From Spiroplasma endosymbiont of Labia minor (GTDB lineage: Bacteria; Bacillota_I; Bacilli_A; Mycoplasmatales; Mycoplasmataceae): DNA of 64,000 nt. The notes beneath the pieces are model-generated. The model made no database searches. It had not been told where the DNA came from and saw only the letters and a list, made by a program, of their open reading frames with translations. The translations under genes were made by a program, and so were the position numbers. Of the stretch, positions 1-9,869 are shown piece after piece; position 1 is the stretch's first letter; each line of letters begins with the position of its first letter. Location: NCBI RefSeq assembly GCF_964019845.1, contig NZ_OZ026465.1, positions 186,001 through 250,000 on the forward strand, read 5' to 3'.

Positions 1-1
1 A

Positions 2-397
2 ATAGATGCAGCTGGAATATCTGTTATAAAATATCGTTATATTGCTTTATTTATTTCCGGATTATTAGCAGGATTGGCAGGAGCTATATATGTAGTGACA
101 TTATCACCATTAGCTTTTTATGGTGATGTAAGAGGATTTGGTTTTCTGGCCCTGGCAATTATGATTTGTGGACAATGAAGACCAACATACATTTTCCTAG
201 TTTCAATTTTATTTGCATTGTTATTTTCTTTAGCCACTTATATAACTAACTTTACAGATAATTCATGAATTAAAAATAATTTGATATTATTTAAAATATT
301 ACCATTTATTGGTTCTTTATTAGTTATGATTATTTTTTCAAAACGAAGTAAAATGCCAAAGGCGGATGGTATTCCGTTTGATAAATCACTTAGATAA
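2..397 (+). CDS. ABC transporter permease, nucleoside-type (3' part only)
   Basis: C-terminal 131 residues of an integral membrane permease that is cut by the window edge. The visible part has hydrophobic helices, including a GLLAGLAGAIYV segment and a RGFGFLALAIMICGQW segment. That layout matches the simple-sugar/nucleoside ABC permeases of the NupQ/BmpC type, which follow a glycine-rich loop with a G.W.P motif. Two in-frame TGA codons read as Trp. It lies just upstream of a purine nucleoside phosphorylase, which fits a nucleoside uptake and salvage operon. The family is recognised from pattern only; the substrate is inferred from context. Confidence 0.75.
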
Positions 398-413
398 TCA
401 ATAAATTGTTGTT

Positions 414-444
414 AATAAACTCCATAATTGGAGTTTATTTTTTT
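414..444 (+). terminator. Rho-independent terminator after the ABC permease
   Basis: A 10-bp perfect stem (AATAAACTCC paired with GGAGTTTATT) with a 6-base loop runs into a T tract. It separates the permease from deoD. Confidence 0.85.
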
Positions 445-462
445 AATAATGTTATTATTAAA
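442..462 (+). promoter_or_regulatory. Inverted repeat in the deoD promoter region
   Basis: A 9-bp perfect inverted repeat (TTTAATAAT ... ATTATTAAA, sharing a TG/TT centre) overlaps a TATTAT-like -10 element and lies about 25 bases before the deoD start. It could be an operator, but in such AT-rich DNA it may also be chance. Confidence 0.3.
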
Positions 463-485
463 CTAGAAATAAAGAGGAATACTAC

Positions 486-1199
486 ATGACACCACACATT
501 CATGCTAAAAAAAATGATATTGCTAAATTTGTACTTATGCCTGGTGATCCATTAAGGGCAAAAAAAATTGCAGAAACATTTTTAGATAATTATAAGTTGG
601 TTAATGATATTAGAAATATGTTTATGTACACTGGATATTATAATGGAGTAAAGGTTACAATTGCTGGTTCTGGTATGGGGATGGCTTCTATTAGCATTTA
701 TTCATATGAATTATTTAAATTTTACGATGTAGACTGCATTATACGTGTAGGATCTGCTGGAAGTTATACAAATAAATTAAAAGTTTATGATATTGTTAAT
801 ACAAAGACAGCTTTTGGTGAAACAAATATCGCAAAAACTATTGCTGGTATTGATGAGCATGAAATTGATTCATCTCCACAGTTATTTGATCAATTAAATG
901 ATAGTGCAAAAGAAATGAATATAAAATTAAATAATGAAAGAGTACATTCATCAGATGTTTTTTATAGACTAACAAGTTCATTAGAATTTGCAAAAGAAAA
1001 TAATTTAGCCTGTGTAGAAATGGAAGCCTTTGCGTTATTTGCAAACGCCAAAATTAATAACAAACAAGCAGCTTGTTTATTAACTATATCTGATTCATTT
1101 GTAGACGAAGTAACGACTACACCGAATGAAAGGCAACACAATTTTTTAGATATGGTAAAAATTGCTTTAAATGTTGCAGAAAAATATAATCAAAAATAA
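486..1199 (+). CDS. deoD: Purine nucleoside phosphorylase
   Basis: Cleaves purine (deoxy)nucleosides with phosphate to free base and (deoxy)ribose-1-phosphate in the cytoplasm, for purine salvage. The 237-residue protein has the usual length of the hexameric DeoD family. Visible landmarks are the phosphate site at MPGDP with Gly20 and Arg24, Arg43, the RVGSAGS segment with Arg87 and Ser90, the VEME sugar-binding segment near 177-180, and the catalytic Asp203 in TISDS. An AAGAGG ribosome site precedes the ATG. Lies between the nucleoside-type permease and tsaD, with 18 bases to tsaD. Confidence 0.95.
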   Translation: MTPHIHAKKNDIAKFVLMPGDPLRAKKIAETFLDNYKLVNDIRNMFMYTGYYNGVKVTIAGSGMGMASISIYSYELFKFYDVDCIIRVGSAGSYTNKLKVYDIVNTKTAFGETNIAKTIAGIDEHEIDSSPQLFDQLNDSAKEMNIKLNNERVHSSDVFYRLTSSLEFAKENNLACVEMEAFALFANAKINNKQAACLLTISDSFVDEVTTTPNERQHNFLDMVKIALNVAEKYNQK

Positions 1200-1217
1200 A
1201 TATAAGGAGAAATAATA

Positions 1218-2189
1218 ATGCTAATATTAGCTGTTGAATCCAGTTGCGATGAATTTTCAGTTTCAATTTTAAAAAACGGAAAAATAATTAGTAATATAAT
1301 TTCATCTCAAATAGAAGAACATGCAAAATTTGGAGGTGTAATTCCTGAATTGGCTGCAAGATTGCATTTGGAAAATTTTCCACACGTTTTAAAAACTGTT
1401 TTTAAAAACACAAATTTGTCTTTAAATGAAATTGATTATGTAGCCTATACACATGAACCAGGATTAATGGGGTCATTATTAATTGGTAGATTGGTTGCAA
1501 AAACTATTGCAATGTACATTAATAAACCTTTGCTTCAAGTAAATCATATTCTTGGTCATATTTATGGTTCAAATATAAACAATGAATTTGTTTATCCAGT
1601 TTTAGCTCTAGTTATATCTGGTGGACATACACATTTACAATTATTAAATTCGCCATTGGAAACTAAAATTATCGGCGAAACACAAGATGATGCTATTGGA
1701 GAATGTTATGATAAGGTAGCCAGATTATTGAATTTATCTTATCCAGGTGGTCCAAAACTAGATAGATTAGCAGCGATGGGCGATCGCAATATTTACAAAT
1801 TGCCATCACCAAAATTGATAGATCATGATTTAAATTTTTCTTATAGTGGTCTCAAGACTGCCGCAAATAATTTAATTAATAATGCTAAACAAAAACAAGA
1901 AAAAATTAATATAGAAAATTTTGCTGCTAGTTTTCAATATGCGGCAATTAAACCATTATTTATGAAATTAAAAATTGCCATTAATAAATTTAATCCTAAA
2001 ACAGTTACTATTGCGGGTGGTGTTGCTGCAAATTCTGAAATCAGAAAACAATTATTTGAATTAAAAAATGATTATAATAAATTGAATATAATAATGCCGG
2101 ATTTGGAATATTGTACGGATAATGCAGCAATGATTGCTAAATATGCAGAACAATTAATTTTATTAAGAGATAAAAATATAGATATTTAA
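1218..2189 (+). CDS. tsaD: tRNA N6-adenosine threonylcarbamoyltransferase TsaD
   Basis: Transfers the threonylcarbamoyl group to A37 of ANN-decoding tRNAs (t6A modification) together with TsaB and TsaE. The 323 residues cover the full ASKHA fold. The N-terminal LAVESSCDE segment, the metal-binding HILGH pair (His110 and His114), the VISGGHTHL nucleotide loop, the FSYSGLKT segment and the C-terminal CTDNAAMIA segment are all visible. A strong AAGGAGA site precedes the ATG. The stop is 11 bases before manA, so these genes are probably co-transcribed. Confidence 0.95.
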   Translation: MLILAVESSCDEFSVSILKNGKIISNIISSQIEEHAKFGGVIPELAARLHLENFPHVLKTVFKNTNLSLNEIDYVAYTHEPGLMGSLLIGRLVAKTIAMYINKPLLQVNHILGHIYGSNINNEFVYPVLALVISGGHTHLQLLNSPLETKIIGETQDDAIGECYDKVARLLNLSYPGGPKLDRLAAMGDRNIYKLPSPKLIDHDLNFSYSGLKTAANNLINNAKQKQEKINIENFAASFQYAAIKPLFMKLKIAINKFNPKTVTIAGGVAANSEIRKQLFELKNDYNKLNIIMPDLEYCTDNAAMIAKYAEQLILLRDKNIDI

Positions 2190-2200
2190 GGAGAATTATT

Positions 2201-3124
2201 ATGAAAATTTTAAAAATTAAACCATATTTCGCTGAAAGGATTTGAGGTGGACAAAAACTTGCTGAAATGGGATTTGAAATCCCAAAAGATAAATTAATTG
2301 GTGAAGCGTGAATAATTTCCGCTCATGAAAACGGAATGGGCTACATTTCATCAAATGATGAATTTAATAATATTTCGTTAAAAGAATTATTTGAAAAACA
2401 TCGAAATTTGTTTGGAAACTATAAAGGAGAATATCCACTTCTAGTTAAGATATTAACGCCAAAAGATTATTTATCAGTTCAAGTTCATCCAAATGATGAA
2501 TATGCATTAAAACATCATAATTCACTAGGAAAGCCAGAATCATGATATGTAATAGAAGCACCAAATAATTCTAAATTAGTTTATGGTCATAATGCTAAAA
2601 CTAAAGATGAATTAATTTCTATGGTTGAAAATAATGAATGAGATAAATTATTGAAAAAAGTAGATGTTGAAAACAATGATTTTTTATATGTTCCACCAGG
2701 AAAAGTTCACGCCATTTACCCAGATGTTGTAGTTTATGAGTTGCAAAGATCATCTGATATTACTTATCGTTTTTATGATTATGATAGAGTTGATGCTAAA
2801 ACAGGTAAAGGTCGTGAATTGCACATTCAAGAATCAATAGATAATACAAAAATTCCAGATTCAGATAATTTTCATTTTCATAATGTCAATAAAAATATAT
2901 TTAGTTCAGATTATTTTAGTTTATATAAATTAAATGCTCAAGAAGAAAATATTTTTAACTGCCCAGAAAAAACAAGTTGATTGCAAATTACTGTCCTGAA
3001 TGGTGAAGGAAATATTAATGGAATTGCTTTTAAAAAAATGGAATCTGCAATTACCATTGATGTTGTTGAAACATTAAATGTTTCTGGTAATTTACAATTA
3101 TTAATATCTTGAATTAGAAATTAA
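2201..3124 (+). CDS. manA: Mannose-6-phosphate isomerase, type I
   Basis: Interconverts mannose-6-phosphate and fructose-6-phosphate, feeding PTS-imported mannose into glycolysis. The 307 residues match the short bacterial (B. subtilis ManA-like) form. Zinc-site landmarks are the VQVHPND segment and the VPPGKVHAI segment, followed by YELQRSSDITYRFYD. Six in-frame TGA codons read as Trp, one in the N-terminal RIWGG motif. AAGGAG lies before the ATG, 11 bases after tsaD. A terminator follows directly. Confidence 0.93.
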
Positions 3125-3125
3125 T

Positions 3126-3154
3126 AAAATTATCATTATATTGATAATTTTTTT
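3126..3154 (+). terminator. Terminator after manA
   Basis: A 10-bp stem AAAATTATCA/TGATAATTTT with a 6-base loop ends in a T run immediately after the manA stop. Confidence 0.8.
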
Positions 3155-3208
3155 ATAATTATAAATAATTTATTGCTATATGAAATGAAAATTAAAGGAG
3201 AAATCTAT

Positions 3209-4288
3209 ATGGGTAAAATAAGATTGACAATTATAGATAGAATAAATGGCATTTTTAAAGTTATTTATAAAACCTTAGAGAATAATTTTGCAAATAAAAA
3301 ATTGTTAAAAGGAAATTCTATTGAAGGTAATATACAAAAAATGAATAATTTAATGATTAATTTTTATAAAAATAAAAAACTTATAATAACAGATATTCAA
3401 AATATTGAAAAAGTTACTTTTTATGCATCGGATGGAAGAAAACTTTCTGGAATTTTATATGAACCTAATAAAAAATCAAATAAATGATTAATTGCTTCTC
3501 ATTGATTTGCTGGTCATAAATATTGATCTTTATACCATGCTAAAGTTTTTGCAAAATTAGGATACAACATTTTTTCTTTTGATTTTAGAAATCACGGAGA
3601 ATCAGAATCAGATTTCGAAACAATGGGTTTTTTGGAAATCAGAGATTTAATGGGTGCTATAGAATTTTTAACGCAAACCAAAAAGCCAAAAATTTTGGGT
3701 TTGATGGGAACATCAATGGGTGGTTACGCTGCTTCGTATGTAAATGTAGAATTTGGTAAGGAGTTGAGAAACAAACATAATTTAAAATTTGTAATTTCTG
3801 ATGTGCCATATTCATCTTTTGAATCATTACTTATTCATGTGAGAAATTTATACTTAAAAATAATTCGCAAATCCAATATTAAAAAATATTTAGATAGTCT
3901 TGAAAAAAATATTAAGAAAAATGTTATCGATTTTTCTATGAAAGAGATGAATATAATTTTAAAGTATAAAAACGGGAAAATTCCTGCAGCACCACAATTA
4001 TTTATGCATGGTAAAAATGACAAAACAACTCCACATGCAGATTCTTTAGAAATGGCTTTTTATCATTCTAAATTTTTTTATAAAGATGAAATTCAAATAT
4101 ATAATTACTCGCCGCATACGCAAGCAACGAGAGTTCATTTTCCTGAACATACAAGAGCTATTATTAAATTTGAAAATTCAATAATTCATGATAATGATTT
4201 TACAACTAGTGCAATAAATTTTTTTGAATTAGAGAAAATAGATTATTCAAAATTATTGAAGACAGGTGATGTAACGATTGATAATTAA
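3209..4288 (+). CDS. Alpha/beta hydrolase, likely esterase or peptidase-like
   Basis: A 359-residue serine hydrolase of the alpha/beta fold. The nucleophile elbow GTSMGG is visible, preceded by DFRNHGES (the usual strand-loop after the oxyanion region). A late MHGKNDKTTP segment carries the acid and SPHTQ or FPEH can supply the histidine. In-frame TGA codons occur in the SHWFAGHKYW region. I chose the ATG at 3209 because AAAGGAGA sits 8 bases upstream; an earlier in-frame ATG exists at 3173-3187. Mollicutes carry several such hydrolases near sugar genes and their substrates are mostly unknown. No signal peptide is seen, so it is probably cytoplasmic. Confidence 0.8.
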
Positions 4289-4302
4289 ACTATGATATGA
4301 TT

Positions 4303-4329
4303 GTTATTTTTTGTTAAAATAACAACGAT
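4303..4329 (+). terminator. Hairpin between hydrolase and HAD gene
   Basis: TTGTTATTTT and AAAATAACAA form a 10-bp stem with a 5-base loop, but no T run follows on the plus strand. It could be a weak terminator or a hairpin in the leader of the next gene. Confidence 0.35.
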
Positions 4330-4344
4330 ACAAGAGGAGAAATT

Positions 4345-5172
4345 ATGAAACAAATTACGACTATTATTACAGATTTGGATGGAACCATTTTGGAAAATGG
4401 AGATTGAGCAAATTTAAATGATAAAAAGATTCTGCTTGATGCGCAACAAAAAGGTTATAATGTCACCATTGCAACTGGACAAGGATGAATAACTGCAAAA
4501 AAAGTAGCAGAAGAAATACAAATTGATAAAAATCTAAATTGAATGATATGTAATAATGGTGGTTATATTACGACTGTCAATCCCTATAATCCTCAAGCAA
4601 TACAATTTATTGACTCATATTCAGTCACTGAAGCATTTAGTTTATCATTAAAATTGAATTTATGTTTGTTTATGTTTACACAAAGCATTGAAAGTGTACT
4701 ATGAAACGGTATAGAATGTCCGTCAAAAACAATTAAAGCTAAAGAATGATGAACTTTACATAATTTTCAAGAAATAAACGTTGATCAAATTAATGACAAC
4801 AAAATAATACAATTAATGTTTTTTGTAAATTACGAATTAGAAAGTGAGTTTAATAATAGTTTGAATTTTTTAAACAATGCTATAAAAAGTCCATCATATA
4901 TAGAAGATGTGCCTGTTTATGAATTCAATTCAAAAACCGCCACAAAGGGTTTAGGTATTGAAAATTTAGCAAAAATTTTAAATATAAATAAAAATTCAAT
5001 ATTAGTTTTTGGTGATGCAGATAATGATATAGATATGTTCAAGAAAATTTCTAATTCTGTCGCTGTAGATAACGCCGTTGAAAGTATAAAGCAAATTGCA
5101 AAATATAAAACAGATTCAAATAAAAACGGTGGCGTTGGTAATTTTATTTGTAAAAATTTATTAGGAGAATAA
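4345..5172 (+). CDS. Cof-type HAD-superfamily phosphatase
   Basis: A cytoplasmic phosphatase acting on small phosphorylated metabolites, typically sugar phosphates or flavin-type compounds in this family. The 275 residues begin with the nucleophile motif TDLDGT, have the ATGQG motif II region, and end with the metal-binding GDADNDIDMF motif IV. Several TGA codons encode Trp. AGAGGAG precedes the ATG. It ends 3 bases before asnS, so the two are translationally close. Substrate cannot be judged from sequence. Confidence 0.88.
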
Positions 5173-5175
5173 TTA

Positions 5176-6549
5176 ATGTATTTAGATGTAAAACAAATTT
5201 ATAAAGATTACGAAGAATTGAAAAATCAAAATATTTCAATTACTGGTCGTGTGAGATCTAATAGAGTAGGGAAAGCGGTATCATTTATAACATTAAATGA
5301 TGGCACTTCAATAAACGATTTGCAAATTGTTTATAAAGAAACAATTTCAAATTTTGAAAGTGCAAAATTAGCTAGAGTATCATCAATAGTTGAAATAACG
5401 GGACAAATAATAGTTACACCAGATAAACCACAACCATTTGAAATAGCTGCAAGTAATATTGTTTTATTAGATCAAGCCGTTGAAGATTATCCATTGCAAA
5501 AAAAAGAACATTCATTAGAATTTTTGAGAGAAATAGCGCAATTAAGAGCAAGAACAAAAACATTTTCAGCTATTTTCAGAATAAGATCTGCTGCTGCATT
5601 TGCAATTCATAGTTTTTTTCAAAAAAGAAATTTTGTGTATGTTAATACACCAATAATAACAAGCAATGATGCGGAAGGAGCAGGTGAAATATTTGCTGTA
5701 GTGACTGAAAATAATGAACATAAGTTAACTAGTGATTTTTTTGATAAAAAAGCAAATTTAACTGTTTCTGGCCAATTGAATGGCGAGGCATTTGCACAAG
5801 CTTTTAGAAAAATTTATACATTTGGACCCACTTTTAGAGCGGAAAATTCAAATACATCAAAACATGCAGCTGAATTTTGAATGATAGAACCAGAAGTGGC
5901 GTTTGCTGATCTTGATGAAATAATTTTATTAATAAAGGATATGCTTAAATTTATTATGTCATATTTATTAGACAATTATATTGATGAGATAAATTTCTTA
6001 ACAGAACAAAATAACAAAGAATTATTATCAAGATTAAAATCAATAGTAGATACAGATTTTGCAACAATAACTTATTCTGATGCTGTTGGTTTGTTACAAA
6101 ACGCTATTAAAAATGGTCATAATTTTGAAGACAATGATATTACATTTGGTACAGATCTGAAAACAGAACATGAAAGATATTTATGTGAAGAAATATTAAA
6201 ACAACCTGTTTTTGTAACTAATTACCCGGGAGACATTAAGGCGTTTTATATGAAACAAAATAGTGATGGTAAAACAGTTGCCGCAGTTGACATGTTAGTA
6301 CCAGGAATAGGTGAATTAATTGGTGGATCACAGCGTGAGGATGATTATCAAAAGTTGATGGAACGGTCAAAAAAATTCAATATAAATACTAACGATTTGG
6401 AATGATACTTAGAATTAAGAAAATTTGGTTATTATAAGTCTTCTGGTTTTGGTTTAGGCTTTGAAAGATTAGTGATGTATTTAACTGGAACGCAAAACAT
6501 TAGAGATGTAATACCATATCCAAGAACTCCAAAAAATTTATTATTTTAA
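5176..6549 (+). CDS. asnS: Asparaginyl-tRNA synthetase
   Basis: Charges tRNA-Asn. The 457-residue protein has the N-terminal OB-fold anticodon-binding domain (about 1-110) and a class II catalytic core. Motif 2 is visible as [15 protein letters not shown] and motif 3 as [12 protein letters not shown]. The C-terminal PYPRTP segment is typical of AsnRS rather than AspRS. Two TGA codons read as Trp, at 5878 and about 6403. Lies 3 bases after the HAD gene and uses an AGGAGA site inside that gene's end. Confidence 0.95.
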
Positions 6550-6654
6550 TTTCATTTAAATTTTGATAAAAATATAAAAAAATTCAAAAGTTTTTTCTTT
6601 TTTGATTTTTATTGGTAGTATATATATGGAATGATTGAGAAAAGGAGGTAGCAA

Positions 6655-7476
6655 ATGGATCTTTCAATCTTATCAAAATTATCATTAATAGAAGATAATT
6701 TAACTAAAAAAGAACGCCGTGTAGTTGAATATATAGTAAACAATGGCGATCAAGTAATGCATATGCGTATTGAAGAATTAGCTAGGGCTACTGATATTGG
6801 ATATTCACCAATTTATTCCCTAATTAAAAAAATTGGATTTAATGGATATAGAGAATTTATTATTTCTTTTACAGCTGAGCGAGTTCAAATAAAAAATAAT
6901 GAATCAGAACGTAATAATGATAATAATCTCTTGGAACAATATAATTCATTAATAGCAAGAAATTTAAAATTAATTAATTCAAAAGAAAATGAAGAATTAG
7001 TTCACATGATAATTGAAGCTAAAAATATTTATATTTGTGCATTTGGTGACACTTCACTAGTAGCGCAAGAATTATCAAATAGATTAAGAAAAACAGGTTT
7101 AACTGCTTTTTCTGTTAAATCAGATGCAGATGAAATGTTATCAATGGCATCATCATTAACAAAAGATGATTTATGATTAGTTTATTCGATGTCTGGAACA
7201 ACTAAAATAATTATCAATGCGACAAAAATTGCCAAAGAACGTGGAGCAAAAATATATGTTGCAACTTCAAAAGAAAATTCTGAATTATTAGAATTTGCAG
7301 ATAAATCAAGACTTGTAATCACAACTGCAACTTATGAACAATCAAGAATTTTATTATCGACAATTATTCCATTGATATTGCTAAATGATCAAATCATTGC
7401 AACTTTAATTAATCGATCAAAAAAATATGAAGAAAATGCTCAAAAAGTTTCAAATTTAGTTATTAAATATAACTAA
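6655..7476 (+). CDS. RpiR/MurR-family transcriptional regulator (HTH + SIS)
   Basis: A sugar-phosphate-sensing regulator. Residues 1-75 form the RpiR-type helix-turn-helix domain (SKLSLIEDNLTKKERRVVEYI, then the IEELARATDIGYSPIYSLIKKIGF helix pair). Residues 110-270 form a SIS domain that binds phosphosugars. One TGA encodes Trp near residue 174. AAGGAGG lies 7 bases before the ATG. It heads the glycoside island, directly upstream of the MupG-type enzyme, so it probably controls that operon. In Staphylococcus the comparable regulator is MurR; the exact ligand here is unknown. Confidence 0.9.
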
Positions 7477-7486
7477 TATATGTTTT

Positions 7487-7519
7487 AACCAATGTATTTA
7501 CATTGGTTTTTATTTTTTA
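7487..7519 (+). terminator. Terminator after the RpiR-type regulator
   Basis: A 9-bp perfect stem AACCAATGT/ACATTGGTT with a 4-base loop, followed by a T-rich tract. Confidence 0.88.
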
Positions 7520-7583
7520 ATATATTAATTAAATTGTTATAAAATAACACTGTGAATAATGTTCGCAAAGAAAAGGAAAAAAC

Positions 7584-8672
7584 ATGAGAAAAATTGGAAT
7601 TTCAATATATCCAGAACAATCTGGTATTGAAAAAAATATTGAATATTTGAATAAAACTGCAAAATTAGGGTATGACGTGTTATTTACATCATGAGTGCAT
7701 ATGGATGAACAAACATTTAAAAATTCATTACCCATCTATAAACAAGTTTTAAAAAAAGCGCATGATTTAAATTTCTACATAATTATGGATGTTAATGAAT
7801 CTGTTTTTAAATATTTGAATATAGAATATACAGATTATAAAATATTTGATGATTATAAAATTAATTGCTTAAGATTGGATTGTCCATTATTGCCAGAAAC
7901 TATTGCAATGTCTTCTTATAATTCTTTTAATATCGACATTCAATTAAACATGTCAAATAATGATTCATTAATAAATTGTGTTTTTGATTATCAACCAATA
8001 TTTGATAGAATACAGGGTGCACATAATTTTTATCCACTAAAAAATTCTGCTTTACCTTTAGATTTCTTTTTTGATTCGAGTCAACGATTTAAAGATTTTG
8101 CACTAAATACAATGGCGTTTGTAGGCTCACATGTTGGAGATGAGTCTTCTGCAAGAGGAAATCGCGAATGTGTAACATTAGAAATACAGAGAAATATGAC
8201 AATAAATACACAAGCAAAAATTCTTTTTGCAACAAATTTAATAGATTGAGTTGTCATCGGTAATGCATTTGCATCAGACGAAGAATTGACAAAATTAGCA
8301 CAAGTTAGCAAACATTTCATTTCTATAGACATACCAGAATCTACAAAAATTACTACAGAAGAAGAAAATTTATTATTAGAAATGTTGCATTTTAGAAGAG
8401 GAGATATATCTTCCGTTTTTATACGTTCAACACAAGGACGTGAAAAATTTAAAGAAGTAAAAATGCCTGCTCATAATACAAAAAAAGAATATAAAATCGG
8501 AGATGTTGCAATTCTAAATGATTTAGCTGGACATTATAAAAATGAAGTACATATATTTTTACAAGATTATATAGATGAAAAAGGTGAATATAATTTTATT
8601 TTTAATCTTGAAGAGCAAATTTATTTATTAGATTTTATTTTACCGTGAAGTAAATTTAGATTTAGAAAATAA
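7584..8672 (+). CDS. MupG-like (DUF871) 6-phospho-glycosidase
   Basis: A TIM-barrel plus C-terminal beta-domain protein of the DUF871/MupG family, 362 residues, which is the usual length. Visible signatures are the N-terminal GISIYPEQS, the GAHNFYP segment and the phosphosugar-region FVGSHVGDESSARGNRE. In Staphylococcus aureus MupG cleaves MurNAc-6-phosphate-GlcNAc imported by a PTS. Mollicutes have no murein of their own, so here it may act on other phosphorylated disaccharides or on scavenged wall fragments (inference). Genes follow in the order regulator, this enzyme, ROK kinase. AAAAGGAA lies before the ATG. Confidence 0.85.
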
Positions 8673-8685
8673 AAGAGGAAATTAG

Positions 8686-9636
8686 ATGGAAATTATAGGT
8701 ATAGATCTTGGCGGAACAAGCGCAAAGATTGGTTTAGTAAACGAATTTGGTGAAACCTTAATGAATTTTCAAATTGAAAATTCAAAAACCAATTTATGAG
8801 AAAATATAAAAGATAAAATAATTGCTCATGTTAGTAAGCAAAGGTATGAACAAGTTGTGGCAATAGGATTTGCATCGGCTGGTTTCATTGATCATAAAAA
8901 TGGTATTATAAAAGCTGCATATAATTTAAATTTGAAAAATGTTAATTTAAGTAGTCTCTCAAAAACTTTATTTGAAAAACCCACTTTTGTTATAAATGAT
9001 GCAAATGCAGCTGTGTTAGGCGAATGATGAATAGGCGCAGGAAAACAATATGAATCGGTTGTTTTTTATACAATTGGAACAGGTATTGGTGGAGGATTAG
9101 TTTTAAACAATAAGTTAGTCATTGGCCATCATGGTTTTGCGGGAGAATTTGGACACGGAGGTTACTTTCAAGATATAAAAAAATGTAATTGTGGTCTATC
9201 AAACTGTGTGGAAATAATTTCATCATCTATCAACATAGAATCACATCTAAAGCATTTATTTGAAATTCATCCTGAATGAGAATGATGAAATTTATTTGAA
9301 AATCAACCAATTAAATTTGCAGATATTGTTGCTATTGGAGATGTAAAAACTAAAATTCCAGAACTTGATTTAATTTTAAAAGAATGTTTTAAACCTTTAG
9401 CGAAACAAATGTCGTCGTTAATCTATTCTATTGATCCTGATCAAATAATTTTGGGTGGAGGTGGCTCAAATCTTGGAAATTATTTGATAGATATGTTAAA
9501 AAACTTGTGTAAGTCTTATGTTAATGAAGAACTATATTATACACATGATTGATTATCGATTTCTAAATTAAAAAATAATGCAGGCTATATTGGAGCAGCA
9601 TATTGAGCTTTAACTCAATTTCAAAGTGAACAGTAA
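8686..9636 (+). CDS. ROK-family sugar kinase
   Basis: An ATP-dependent hexose or amino-sugar kinase of the ROK family, 316 residues. The N-terminal phosphate loop IGIDLGGTSAK, the GTGIGGG segment, the AGEFGHGG motif and a CNCGLSNCVE zinc motif are present; the usual CGCG..GC form has Asn in place of one Gly. The DPDQIILGGG segment follows. It is 13 bases after the MupG-like gene with AAAGAGGA as ribosome site, so they are one operon. Glucokinase or N-acylhexosamine kinase are both possible. It would phosphorylate the free sugar released by the phosphoglycosidases. Confidence 0.88.
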
Positions 9637-9639
9637 AAA

Positions 9640-9834
9640 TTAAATTGAAAAAACAAGAGTAATTACAAGAAGAACTATTCCTAAAATAAAACCAACAATA
9701 AAACTACCTATTATTAGTGGTTTATGTCAGAAAACAAATTGTTGTCTTGTTTTATCTAAAAACCTTAGTATTCCTCAAATTACGAATGGAGCTACAAAAA
9801 AAATTGCAGCAATAATTTCTAATGCTATTGTCAT
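9640..9834 (-). CDS. Small two-helix membrane protein, family unknown
   Basis: A 64-residue protein on the minus strand, visible only when TGA is read as Trp. It starts MTIALEIIAAIFF, has a charged middle (RFLDKTRQQ) and ends in a second hydrophobic helix (IIGSFIVGFILGIVLLV). AGGTG lies upstream of its ATG. It is convergent with the ROK kinase and almost abuts the divergent glycosidase gene. Its layout and C-terminal helix resemble the minus-strand protein at 13439-13636 (FILGIVLLVITLVFSI against FILVILIVILSFFVKF). No known family is recognised. Confidence 0.6.
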
Positions 9835-9869
9835 AGCAACACCTCATTTTATTTACAAGGAGATTATAT

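Noticed and set aside
2201-3124. Several genes look broken by TGA stop codons
   Set aside because: The TGA codons fall where the families have Trp, across dozens of genes including enolase, asnS and lepA. This is genetic code 4, not pseudogenisation.
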